From positions 16,671 through 80,670 of the forward strand of contig JAQWOM010000002.1 of NCBI GenBank assembly GCA_029245865.1: a stretch of DNA of 64,000 bases, read 5' to 3'. Below, piece by piece: positions 52,099 through 59,870 of the stretch. Below the pieces are notes generated by a model. That model worked only from the letters and a program-made list of their open reading frames with translations, searched no databases and was not told the DNA's origin. This stretch comes from Planctomycetota bacterium (GTDB lineage: Bacteria; Planctomycetota; B15-G4). The position numbers and the translations under genes were made by a program. Each line of letters starts with the position of its first letter. Within the stretch, counting starts at the first letter, position 1.

Positions 52099-53052
52099 CT
52101 ACTCCGATTTCTTGCCCTTGGACCGCGTCACTTTCTTCGCGGCCTTGCGAACAGTCTTCTTGACACTGGCTTTGGGTTTACTCCGACTCTGCGCGCCACG
52201 CTTTGCAACACTCTTCGGGCTCGCCTTGGATGCAGCCTTGGACGTAGCCTTGGACGCGGCCTTGGGCGCAGCCTTGGCTTTAGAAGTCGTGGCCTTGGAG
52301 GCCTTCTTCTTGGTTGCACGAGGCCGTGACTCGGAATCGTCCTTCTCAGCGACGTCCCTGTCCTCTGGTGCAGCCGCTTCAGAACGCGGCGACTCCCTGT
52401 CGGCGCCGGCTTCGGGAGATCGACCTCGACCCCGCCCCCGACCGCGCCCTCGCCCACGACCGTGGCCGCTGTTCGACGACTCTTCTCTGGCCGAGCCTTC
52501 CGCGCCATCCTCTTGCGCATCTGGCCTGCTCTGAGGCGGTGGGGTGTCATCAATTTCGACACCGTCTATCTGCACGGTGTTGATGTAGACCGGTGTGCGA
52601 GGAACGCTCAATTCCTGGTGCCTGGTCTCCATGTTGACAGGTACGTCGGAAATCTTGCTCAGCACTTCATCTCCATCGATCACACGCGCAAAAGCCGTGT
52701 ACCGACTGTCGAGATAACGAGCGTCCCCCAGACAGATAAAGAACTGGCTCCCGGCACTGTTCGGGTCGTTGCTTCGAGCCATCGAAACCGTGCCCTTGAC
52801 GTGCGGCGTGTCGTTGAACTCTGGCCGAATCGTGTAGCCCGGATTCCCACTTCCATTCCCCTTCGGGCAACCACCTTGGATCATGAAGTCCTTGATGACC
52901 CGGTGAAACGTCAGCCCGTCGTAGAAGCCCTTGCTGGCGAGCTTCACGAAATTCTCAGCGGTCCTTGGTGCCTTGTCGTTCAGAAACTCGAGGACAACAT
53001 CGCCCATCGAAGTTTTGATCGTCGCACGGCTCTCATCATTTATCTTGACCAT
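52099..53052 (-). CDS. Cyclophilin with RG-repeat and histone-H1-like basic tail
   Basis: A 317-residue protein with no signal peptide. Residues 8-165 are a cyclophilin: FHRVIKDFMIQGGCP with the catalytic arginine, GSQFFICLGDARYLDSRYTAF and MARSNDPNSAG. Residues 175-240 are acidic/polar and contain an uninterrupted RG run of about 14 residues. Residues 245-317 are Lys/Ala/Ser rich (for example KAAPKAASKATSKAASKAS), as in histone H1-like bacterial proteins. The tail suggests nucleic-acid binding in the cytoplasm. The gene is 3 bp before the enoyl-CoA hydratase gene. Tail-specific function is inference. Confidence 0.85.
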   Translation of the reverse strand: MVKINDESRATIKTSMGDVVLEFLNDKAPRTAENFVKLASKGFYDGLTFHRVIKDFMIQGGCPKGNGSGNPGYTIRPEFNDTPHVKGTVSMARSNDPNSAGSQFFICLGDARYLDSRYTAFARVIDGDEVLSKISDVPVNMETRHQELSVPRTPVYINTVQIDGVEIDDTPPPQSRPDAQEDGAEGSAREESSNSGHGRGRGRGRGRGRGRSPEAGADRESPRSEAAAPEDRDVAEKDDSESRPRATKKKASKATTSKAKAAPKAASKATSKAASKASPKSVAKRGAQSRSKPKASVKKTVRKAAKKVTRSKGKKSE

Positions 53053-53136
53053 TGCGCTCCTCGCGCCGTCGTGAATGTTTTGTATGTGTTGTGTTGCGAC
53101 CCTGACCGAAGAGTTTTCGCAAACTCAGTCTCTAAG

Positions 53137-54456
53137 TCAGCGCACAGGGTTCCCGGCAATCATTCTTGGTTCGTTGTCACCCTGCTCCCACGGGCGTAAA
53201 ACAATCTGTTCGATCTCAACAACCTGAGCTGGGGTGCCTGCTCCATTCGGATCCGCCAAGGCCTCGATGGCCTGCAAGGTTGCCTCTCCCCGAATGACGC
53301 GACCAAATACGGTCTGTTTCCCGTTGAGTTCCGGGCGATCATCCAGACAGATGAAGAATTGACTCCCGGCAGAGTCTGGGTGCGCGAAGCGCGCCATGGA
53401 CAGCGTTCCGCGTCGATGCCTTTGCGCGTTGAACTCATTGTCCACTTGCCAACCAGGCCCACCGGAACCATCCCCGCGCGGACATCCACCCTGGATCACA
53501 TAACCCGGCAAGATTCGGTGGAACGTCAGATTGTCATAGAAGCCGTCCTTCACGAGGCGCTTGAAGTTCTCGACGTGCTTCGGCGCGTCCTCGGGAAGGA
53601 ACTCCAACAACAACGTTCCTTCGCTGGTTCTGATCTCGGCGATCTCGCCTTTCGGTGACAGTGTGTCGTCCACCTCTGAGATTTCCGAGACGCCACCACG
53701 TAGAGACGCCTGCTCCTTCGACTCCGTACCCGAAGAGAGCGAGACAGCCACTTCTTCGGCCGAAGAATTCAAAGACTCCCGCTCCACTCGACTGAACCGT
53801 GCGACCAAGGCAGCAACACCTCTCGCCAATCTGTCAGATCGAGCCTGAAGTTCCTGCAAAGATCCAGAGCCTTCATAGGTTGAGACCTCTGCTTCGAGTT
53901 TCCGCCAAGGGATCGCCGACATCTTTTCCGCAGAGACCTCGCCAACGTCTCTCGCGGGCTGGCTCTCCATTTCGGCGAGGTGGTCGCGAAACTCTCTCAC
54001 TCCAGACTGCTCAGTTTCCAAATCGGACAAAAGCGTCACCGACTCCCCGTTCAGCGAAGTCGAGTCCTGCTCCAGTTCACCAAGCCTTGCAAGCACATCG
54101 TCACTCACCCCGGCCGCTTCGAGAGTCGATCGCAAGCTGGCAAGTTGAGCAACAAGCGTGCTCAGGTGAGCACGCGCCTTCTCGCACGAAGCTTCAGCCT
54201 CCTCAAGGGATCGCTGTGAAGACACGACGACTCCGTTGATTCGATCGCGTACGACGGGCGCAGGGTCTTTGACAGCCAGGGGCGTCATCGAACGACTTCC
54301 CGCAGATTCCTCGCGCTCCGGCTGGTCCTCTTCTTCGACAGCCATCGCAGTCGCACGTTCTGAAACATCCCGCCCCTGAGAGGAGGACGCCGGCACGGAG
54401 CAGCTCACTGCCCCCGCAAGCAGACCTGCCAGACAAAGGAGCCGCACTGAAATCAT
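53137..54456 (-). CDS. Lipoprotein cyclophilin with coiled-coil N-terminal region
   Basis: A 439-residue exported protein. A lipobox-like LLAGAVSC puts the lipidated cysteine at residue 19. Residues 70-250 are acidic and helical with heptad character (CEKARAHLSTLVAQLASLRS, then LSDLETEQSGVREFRDHLAE). Residues 275-435 are a cyclophilin: FHRILPGYVIQGGCPRGDGS, GSQFFICLDDRPELNGKQTV and AQVVEIEQIVLRPW. It should act in the periplasm on exported proteins. ATG 54456 overlaps the preceding TGA by 4 bp (ATGA), so it is translationally coupled to the dehydrogenase gene. It is followed after 84 bp by the cytoplasmic cyclophilin. Confidence 0.87.
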   Translation of the reverse strand: MISVRLLCLAGLLAGAVSCSVPASSSQGRDVSERATAMAVEEEDQPEREESAGSRSMTPLAVKDPAPVVRDRINGVVVSSQRSLEEAEASCEKARAHLSTLVAQLASLRSTLEAAGVSDDVLARLGELEQDSTSLNGESVTLLSDLETEQSGVREFRDHLAEMESQPARDVGEVSAEKMSAIPWRKLEAEVSTYEGSGSLQELQARSDRLARGVAALVARFSRVERESLNSSAEEVAVSLSSGTESKEQASLRGGVSEISEVDDTLSPKGEIAEIRTSEGTLLLEFLPEDAPKHVENFKRLVKDGFYDNLTFHRILPGYVIQGGCPRGDGSGGPGWQVDNEFNAQRHRRGTLSMARFAHPDSAGSQFFICLDDRPELNGKQTVFGRVIRGEATLQAIEALADPNGAGTPAQVVEIEQIVLRPWEQGDNEPRMIAGNPVR

Positions 54457-55322
54457 GCGCGCTTGTCGCCTTCCCACTTAAAGAAACCTTCGCCCGTTTT
54501 TCGGCCCAGCTTCCCTGCTGCCACCTTGTCTTTCAGAATCTGAGGCGGCACGAATGTGGGGTCTTCCGGGAAGCGCTCGTGCCATCCCTCGAGAATCGAA
54601 AGCGTCGTGTCGAGACCAACATAGTCCGTCAGAGTGAACGGCCCCATCGGGTAACCGCAACCCAGAGACATGCCAGCATCGACATCCGCGGGAGTGGAAT
54701 CGCCACGCTCAACCATGCGCATGGCATCAGCCATGTACGGCACGAGTAGGCGGTTGACAACAAAGCCCGGCGTGTCACTCGCAGCAACAGGCACTTTGCC
54801 AACAGACTCGCCAAAGGCCTTGGCCTCCGCATACACCGCCTCGTCTGTCTCAGGGGTCCGCACAACCTCGACCAACTTCATCAGCTGGACGGGATTGAAG
54901 AAGTGCAGTCCCACCATGTTCGCTGGCCGGCCAGACGCCGCCCCCATCTCAGCGACGGGGAACGAAGATGTGTTCGTCGCGAAAATCGTCTCGGGCTTGC
55001 AGAGCTTTCCGAGGTTTGCGTACAGATCGCTCTTGATCGCGAGGTCTTCAATGATCGCCTCGACAACGAGGTCGCAGTCAGCCAGGTCGGCCAACTCGAG
55101 CGTGCCGGTCAGGCGGGCCAAAGACGCGTCAGCAACCTCGCGAGTCAGCTTCTCCTTCTCCACCAGCTTGTTGAGGCTCTTCCCAATCCGGCCCAGCCCC
55201 TTGTCCAGCGGCTCCTGAGCTGACTCCCGGACAATGACCTCGAAACCGGCCTGGGCTGCGACTTGCGCGATGCCATGGCCCATGAGACCGCAGCCGATGA
55301 CGCCTACCTTTTTGATGACCAT
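54453..55322 (-). CDS. 3-hydroxybutyryl-CoA dehydrogenase family protein
   Basis: A 289-residue NAD(P)-dependent dehydrogenase. GVIGCGLMGHG is the dinucleotide loop. LVVEAIIEDLAIK, FATNTSSFPVAEM with the catalytic serine region, GLHFFNPVQLMKLVEV with the catalytic histidine and NRLLVPYMADAM complete the HBD pattern. The length fits stand-alone HBD rather than FadB. AGGAGA 9 nt before ATG 55322 is a good ribosome site. It heads the minus-strand run and is preceded by a 372 bp structured leader. Confidence 0.92.
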   Translation of the reverse strand: MVIKKVGVIGCGLMGHGIAQVAAQAGFEVIVRESAQEPLDKGLGRIGKSLNKLVEKEKLTREVADASLARLTGTLELADLADCDLVVEAIIEDLAIKSDLYANLGKLCKPETIFATNTSSFPVAEMGAASGRPANMVGLHFFNPVQLMKLVEVVRTPETDEAVYAEAKAFGESVGKVPVAASDTPGFVVNRLLVPYMADAMRMVERGDSTPADVDAGMSLGCGYPMGPFTLTDYVGLDTTLSILEGWHERFPEDPTFVPPQILKDKVAAGKLGRKTGEGFFKWEGDKRA

Positions 55323-55694
55323 GGGCGAATGTTCTCCTGTTTATGTGTTCGAGATGATCCCGAGCCTTTAGCGCTGCCGACCGCCCGATCCACCATCAAC
55401 GGATGGATAAAGGGACCCTATGATTCTTGCGACCCAACCTAAGAACCCGGACGAATCGTGAATCGACCCGAGCCCGAGATTGCTGCCTTCGAGACGGCTC
55501 CACCCCGAAGGGCTGTACCGAACGGCCAACTGCCAACTACGGGGTCCTTTGAGGAGCCGCGCAAGCTGGTTTTTCCGGCCTGAAGGGCCCCACATTATGT
55601 GGATCGAGCCCTCCTCACGCAACACGCGACAGGGCTCTGCCCAGAGCCTGCTGACAGGCCGAAAGCGGGCCACAAGGCGGCCGTACAGCCATTC
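55323..55694. other. 372 bp gene-free, strongly paired region
   Basis: No convincing coding frame on either strand. Several inverted repeats are present: GAGCC/GGCTC (55470-55474, 55496-55500), GGGGTCCTT/AAGGGCCCC (55541-55549, 55583-55591; one G-U pair in the plus-strand RNA), the dyad CACATTATGTG (55591-55601) and GGCTCT/AGAGCC (55633-55638, 55643-55648). It is the untranslated leader of the hbd-like gene on the minus strand, or an independent RNA. It matches no RNA family I know by eye. Confidence 0.45.
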
Positions 55695-56132
55695 CTAGGG
55701 CTTGGGGCGCCAGGTCATGAGCACGTGCGGCCCCCGCCCCTTCAGATCGAAAGCCTCGCCCTGCTCGACAAAGCCGTGCTTCTGGCAGTAGCCAGCGACA
55801 TCCATGTGCACTTGGGCCCACAACCCACTGCCACGCTTACCGACGATGGCCTGGATGGTCTTCATCAACATGCTGCCGTAGCCTTTGCCCTGCTGATCCG
55901 GCAGAACGGCCAGCCCCCGCAGCCGCCACATCTCCTCGCCAACTTCCCCCCGGGGTTCGTGGAGCATCGAAATGACACCCAGGGTCTTGTCGCGCTGGCA
56001 AACACCGTAATGGGTGCTGCGCTCATCCTCATCATGCGGATAGATCGACTCTTCAGAAGGTTGCCCGGGATGCAAAACCTCTTCCCGGAGCGGCAAACAT
56101 TCTTTTGCGGTGAGCAAGACGAGTTCGGCCAT
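55695..56132 (-). CDS. GNAT family acetyltransferase
   Basis: A 145-residue single GNAT domain. LRGLAVLPDQQGKGYGSMLM is motif A with the pyrophosphate loop QGKGYG that holds acetyl-CoA, and GYCQKHGFVEQGEAF is motif B. The N-terminal part (REEVLHPGQPSEES) resembles YitI/ElaA-like members, whose substrates are unknown. ATG 56132 is chosen because homology starts at MAELVLLTAKEC; 41 further codons upstream overlap the region of the divergent GT2 promoter. It is divergent from that gene with 113 bp between starts. Confidence 0.82.
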   Translation of the reverse strand: MAELVLLTAKECLPLREEVLHPGQPSEESIYPHDEDERSTHYGVCQRDKTLGVISMLHEPRGEVGEEMWRLRGLAVLPDQQGKGYGSMLMKTIQAIVGKRGSGLWAQVHMDVAGYCQKHGFVEQGEAFDLKGRGPHVLMTWRPKP

Positions 56133-56245
56133 GCCCGTCAGTGTAACGTCCCAGGAGAGAGGATCCCTCCACCAAGACTTGCCCCCTCTCCACGAAGCCC
56201 CTCCCCATGAGCCGCGATCCCTCTTACGGATAAGGAGCCGCGCCC

Positions 56246-57220
56246 GTGACCTCAACGCGATGCGATGTGCTGCTCCCCGTGCGGGAAGCGCGGCGCACCC
56301 TTCCCTGGGCCGTTCGAGACATCCTTGCCCAGGAACACATCGACCTTCGGATCATCGCCGTCGTGGACACCGCATCCGATGGCCACGACGATGGGTCCGC
56401 CGACTGGCTGCGTTCGACAGCGCGTAAGGAACGTCGAATCCAGGTTCTCGAGGGAACAGGGCAAGGTGCCGCTGCAGCGCTCGACTTGGCGCTCGCTGAA
56501 ACACGCGCACCTCTCGTGTCGCACATGGAAGCCGACGACCGTTGCCCTCCCGACCGGCTCGCAAGGCTGGCGGCCGCGCTGCATGACGGACTCGACGGTG
56601 TGACGAGCCGTGCGGCGCAGTTCGGAGCGCGCACAGCCGGAATGCGGCGCTATCTCGACTGGCAAAACAGCCTGCTCACCGGCGAAACCATGTCGAGGGA
56701 GCGCTTCGTAGAGATCCCCGCACTCCACCAGACCGGCCTTTATCGACGCACCGCTCTCGAATCGGTGGGAGGCTATGGCGTCAGTGGTCCGTGGCCTGTG
56801 GACATTGACTTCTGGCTGCGCTGGTTCGAGCACGAGCGCCCAATCGCCAAGCTCCCGAGGGTGCTCTACCGATGGCGGCAGCACAGCCGCCAATCCACGC
56901 GAAGTGGCGCCGCACACAGTCTCGACAACCTGCGCGCAGCAAAAATTGCAGGCCTGGCCCGCTGGCTCGGGCCCGAAGGTCATCAGCCAACACCGCTGCA
57001 CCTGGTCTCCACCGGAAAAACGCTGGAGACCTGGGGCCGCGACCTGACCGAGGCAGGCATTTTGCTCGCCGCGCAGTCGACTTGGCGCCCGGGCGAGCCT
57101 GTCCCACAACGCTCTTCGGGCAGTCGCTTTCTTGCCGTTTACGGAACACCCGCTGTCCGCGAGCGTTACGCGGGAGCACTGACCCAAGACGAACGCATGA
57201 AGCTGATTTTCGCAGCCTGA
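56246..57220 (+). CDS. Glycosyltransferase family 2
   Basis: A 324-residue GT-A enzyme. CDVLLPVREARRTLPWAV opens the fold, AVVDTASDGHDDGS is the first acidic loop, and SHMEADDRCPPDRLARL carries the metal-binding EADD. HQTGLYRRTALESVGGYG and WPVDIDFWLRWFEH hold the acceptor-side ED-like motif. There is no membrane segment. AAGGAG 8 nt before GTG 56246 supports the start. Product unknown; it is not next to other glycan genes. Confidence 0.85.
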   Translation: MTSTRCDVLLPVREARRTLPWAVRDILAQEHIDLRIIAVVDTASDGHDDGSADWLRSTARKERRIQVLEGTGQGAAAALDLALAETRAPLVSHMEADDRCPPDRLARLAAALHDGLDGVTSRAAQFGARTAGMRRYLDWQNSLLTGETMSRERFVEIPALHQTGLYRRTALESVGGYGVSGPWPVDIDFWLRWFEHERPIAKLPRVLYRWRQHSRQSTRSGAAHSLDNLRAAKIAGLARWLGPEGHQPTPLHLVSTGKTLETWGRDLTEAGILLAAQSTWRPGEPVPQRSSGSRFLAVYGTPAVRERYAGALTQDERMKLIFAA

Positions 57221-57243
57221 CCCGCACGCACAGCAGCACAGAG

Positions 57244-58428
57244 TCAGTCGCGAACGAAGCTCGCGGCGATGCCCATGCCTCCGCTCACACACAGGGTTGC
57301 GAGGCCGCGCTTGGCTTCGCGCCGTCGCATCTCATGCAGCAGTGTCACCACGATGCGAGCGCCTGTGGCTCCGATGGGATGACCCAGCGCAATCGAACCA
57401 CCGTTGACGTTCAACTTGGCCGCATCGAGACCCAACTCGCGGTCACATGCAATGACCTGCGCAGCAAAGGCTTCATTGAGTTCAATCAAATCGAAGTCAG
57501 CGAGCGCCAGGCCCGTGCGGTCCATCAGCAAGCGAGTCGCGGGCACCGGCCCGATACCCATGATGGCCGGGTCGACACCTGCCATCGCATGCGCTTCGAG
57601 CCGCGCCAAAACGTTGAGTCCGTGCTGCTCGGCTGCGCTTTCCGAGGCCAACACCAGCATCGCAGAGCCATCGGTGATGCCCGAGCTATTCCCTGCATGC
57701 ACGGTTCCGTCCTTTCGGAACACCGGTGGCAGTTTCGCCATACCCTCAAGAGTCGCCCCGGGGCGAAGGTGTTCATCCGCTTCGACCACGGTCTCGCCTC
57801 GGCGTGATTTGACAGTCACAGGCGCGATCTCATCACGGAAACGACCCTGCTCCACGGCAGCTGCCGCCTTGCGCTGCGACTCCACCGCAAAGGCGTCCTG
57901 CTGTTCGCGAGTGATCTCGAACTGGTCGGCCAGGGTTTCCGCCGTAGCCCCCATGGGCGTCCCGACGAGTGGGCAGTTGAAGCCGTCCTGGTAGTTCCCG
58001 TCAAGCAAAGGTGCATCGCCAAGCCGGTAGCCCTTGCGCATGCCCGTGAGCAGAAAGGGGTTCCGAGACATGGTCTCTACGCCCCCCACAAGCACGACCT
58101 GGGCCGCGCCAGATTGAATCTCCTGGGCGCCAAGGCTCAGAGCACGTAAGCCGGATGCACAGGCTTGATTGACTGTCATCGCCACAGCCGACTGCGGCAA
58201 CCCGGCACCAAGGGTGATCTGGCGCGCGATGTTCGGTCCCTCTCCAGCCTGCCGAGCCATGCCCACGAAAACCTGGTCGACGGCACCCGCCGAGCAGCCC
58301 GCCCGTTCGAGAGCAGACGTGGCAGCTGTCACTGCGAGGTCCACTGCCGGGACGTCCGAGAGCCCCCCCATGAACTTCCCGATTGGCGTGCGTGCGGCGC
58401 CACAGACGACGATGCTTTCAGCGTTCAA
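57244..58428 (-). CDS. Acetyl-CoA C-acyltransferase (second thiolase)
   Basis: A 394-residue thiolase. Cys90 in [11 protein letters not shown] is the acyl acceptor, [13 protein letters not shown] follows, LNEAFAAQ and [13 protein letters not shown] are the histidine loops and [12 protein letters not shown] holds the second cysteine. It is about 6 kb from the other thiolase, with different motif details, so it is not a recent duplicate. It probably serves a different chain length. It lies 24 bp from the convergent GT2 gene and 36 bp downstream of the metal-binding-repeat gene. Confidence 0.92.
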   Translation of the reverse strand: MNAESIVVCGAARTPIGKFMGGLSDVPAVDLAVTAATSALERAGCSAGAVDQVFVGMARQAGEGPNIARQITLGAGLPQSAVAMTVNQACASGLRALSLGAQEIQSGAAQVVLVGGVETMSRNPFLLTGMRKGYRLGDAPLLDGNYQDGFNCPLVGTPMGATAETLADQFEITREQQDAFAVESQRKAAAAVEQGRFRDEIAPVTVKSRRGETVVEADEHLRPGATLEGMAKLPPVFRKDGTVHAGNSSGITDGSAMLVLASESAAEQHGLNVLARLEAHAMAGVDPAIMGIGPVPATRLLMDRTGLALADFDLIELNEAFAAQVIACDRELGLDAAKLNVNGGSIALGHPIGATGARIVVTLLHEMRRREAKRGLATLCVSGGMGIAASFVRD

Positions 58429-58464
58429 CTCGTTCGCTCCTGATGCTCGTTCTTGTGAGACGGA

Positions 58465-59220
58465 TTAACCGTCGTGGTCATCATCATGACTGCCATCGCG
58501 ATCCACACCATGGCTCTCAGGTTTGCGCTTCGACTTCTCTGAAGCGCCGATCTTTTTCATGAACAATTCCGGTTCCTTCGTGAACGTTCGGTGACAGCCT
58601 TTGCAGCAAAGCCTCACGAGCGTATTCCCGTACAGCACATTGAGCGCATCTTCGTCGAGGGGCTCATCGCTGACAACGCACGTCTCGACTGCATAGTCGG
58701 GGAGCTGTTGTGCTGTGTAAGCCGCATCAAGCGTGCGCATGAACGCCGCAGGCTCAGCCTTCACTTGCTGGGCACAGTCGAGGCAGCAGGTCCGCACCAA
58801 TCGCGTGCCGACAACAGCGTTCACAGCACTGCCAGAGAGCGGCTCCTGGATGTTCTTGAGGCACGTTTTGAGCGGGTAGGCAGCCACTTGCTGGTCAATC
58901 ACAGCACGGTCGATCTTGGCGATTGCGCGAGCTGGGGCCGCCTTGACCCTTCGGGCGCATCCACTGCAACACACCCGAACGAGTCGGCCTTCGACAACAA
59001 CGTCGACGATCTCGCCTTCTTCCAACAGCTCGTCACTGATGACGCACGTCGCAACCGGATAGGTGGGCAACTGCCCTTGAATGAGTGCCTCATCAGTTGG
59101 CCCAACAGGCTCGAGAAAAGCGGCACATGCGAGCAACAAAGTCATCAATGAAAACAACGAAACGACCTCCGTAGAAACGACAAGGGAAGGGACTCGGCCC
59201 CCGGGGAACCAGCCGCGCAT
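58465..59220 (-). CDS. Exported protein with three cysteine-rich metal-binding repeats
   Basis: Up to 251 residues. A hydrophobic segment ending LLLAC looks like a lipobox. Three repeats of about 55 residues follow, each with a TC near the start and CCxxC near the end: ATCVISDELLEEG..LVRVCCSGC, KTCLKNIQEPLSG..LVRTCCLDC and ETCVVSDEPLDED..LVRLCCKGC. The spacing resembles YHS/TRASH-type metal domains of planctomycetes. The C-terminus is His/Asp rich (SHDDDHDG). It probably holds soft or transition metals in the periplasm. The start is uncertain: TTG 59157 has an ideal GGAGG but no basic n-region; ATG 59220 gives a longer one. Confidence 0.65.
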   Translation of the reverse strand: MRGWFPGGRVPSLVVSTEVVSLFSLMTLLLACAAFLEPVGPTDEALIQGQLPTYPVATCVISDELLEEGEIVDVVVEGRLVRVCCSGCARRVKAAPARAIAKIDRAVIDQQVAAYPLKTCLKNIQEPLSGSAVNAVVGTRLVRTCCLDCAQQVKAEPAAFMRTLDAAYTAQQLPDYAVETCVVSDEPLDEDALNVLYGNTLVRLCCKGCHRTFTKEPELFMKKIGASEKSKRKPESHGVDRDGSHDDDHDG

Positions 59221-59339
59221 GGCACACCACCACACGGAATCGCTCAAGCGCCGCTTGAGCCGCAAGCGGTGAATTTCAAACGCCCGAGCCTCCGGAGACA
59301 ACAGACCGGAAGGCCCGGGCGGCAGGAACCCGAATCAGT

Positions 59340-59606
59340 CTACGGGTTGTGCTTGTCGATCGCGGACTGCTTCTGCGAGTCATCCATGGCATCGAACTTG
59401 CCGACGCACTTGCCACAGCAGAAGCCGACTTCCTTGCCGTTCCAACTGGTCTGTCCGCCGTCAGGCTCCACCTCCGAACCCATGATGGGGCAATTCGCGT
59501 TCACAAAATCAGGGGCCTCAGTCTTGATGACCTCTGTGGACTTCGCAGAGCATCCGAGGCTTGCGAAAAGAGCAACGACAATCAGTAGATTCGCGATGCG
59601 GGGCAT
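59340..59606 (-). CDS. Small YHS/TRASH-like lipoprotein
   Basis: An 88-residue protein. Residues 1-19 form a signal peptide ending in a lipobox-like SLGC. The mature part has NANCPIMGSEVEPDGGQ and then VGFCCGKCVGKFDAM, a single C...CCxxC metal motif like those repeated three times in the next gene downstream. GGAG 8 nt before ATG 59606 fits. Both genes run on the minus strand, so a shared metal-handling role is plausible. It is divergent from the FIST gene, with a 264 bp spacer holding no clear frame. Confidence 0.78.
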   Translation of the reverse strand: MPRIANLLIVVALFASLGCSAKSTEVIKTEAPDFVNANCPIMGSEVEPDGGQTSWNGKEVGFCCGKCVGKFDAMDDSQKQSAIDKHNP

Positions 59607-59870
59607 ATTCAGTTCTCCGGGAAAGATGTCTCTACATCTTGTTGATTGAGTTGGCCAACACTCAGCAGCGTGGAGCCTCAAGCCCCACCGCCGCCGCGGT
59701 TCTCATAAAACATGAGAAGAACGGATGGCACAGAACCACCGTTCGGTTGACAGCCTGTGACTATAGCAGTTGGCAGGGATTCGCTGCCGGAGCTGGCCCG
59801 TGGAGCAAGCGCTGGTCGAGCCTGGGCGGCTCCGGCTGATAGAGTGTCCGTCCTCTAGCGGAGGACTGCC

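Noticed and set aside
55470..55591. Possible SRP RNA, tmRNA or RNase P RNA
   Set aside because: I looked for the SRP GGAAGGNAGCA loop, the tmRNA ends and the RNase P GAGGAAAGTCC core; none is present.
55480..55698. Short frames in the 55323-55694 spacer (plus and minus)
   Set aside because: No ribosome site, no composition bias or motifs; the region is better explained as structured RNA or leader.
56252..57292. 346-codon minus-strand frame opposite the GT2 gene
   Set aside because: No domain in its translation; the GT2 on the plus strand has metal and acceptor motifs and a good ribosome site.
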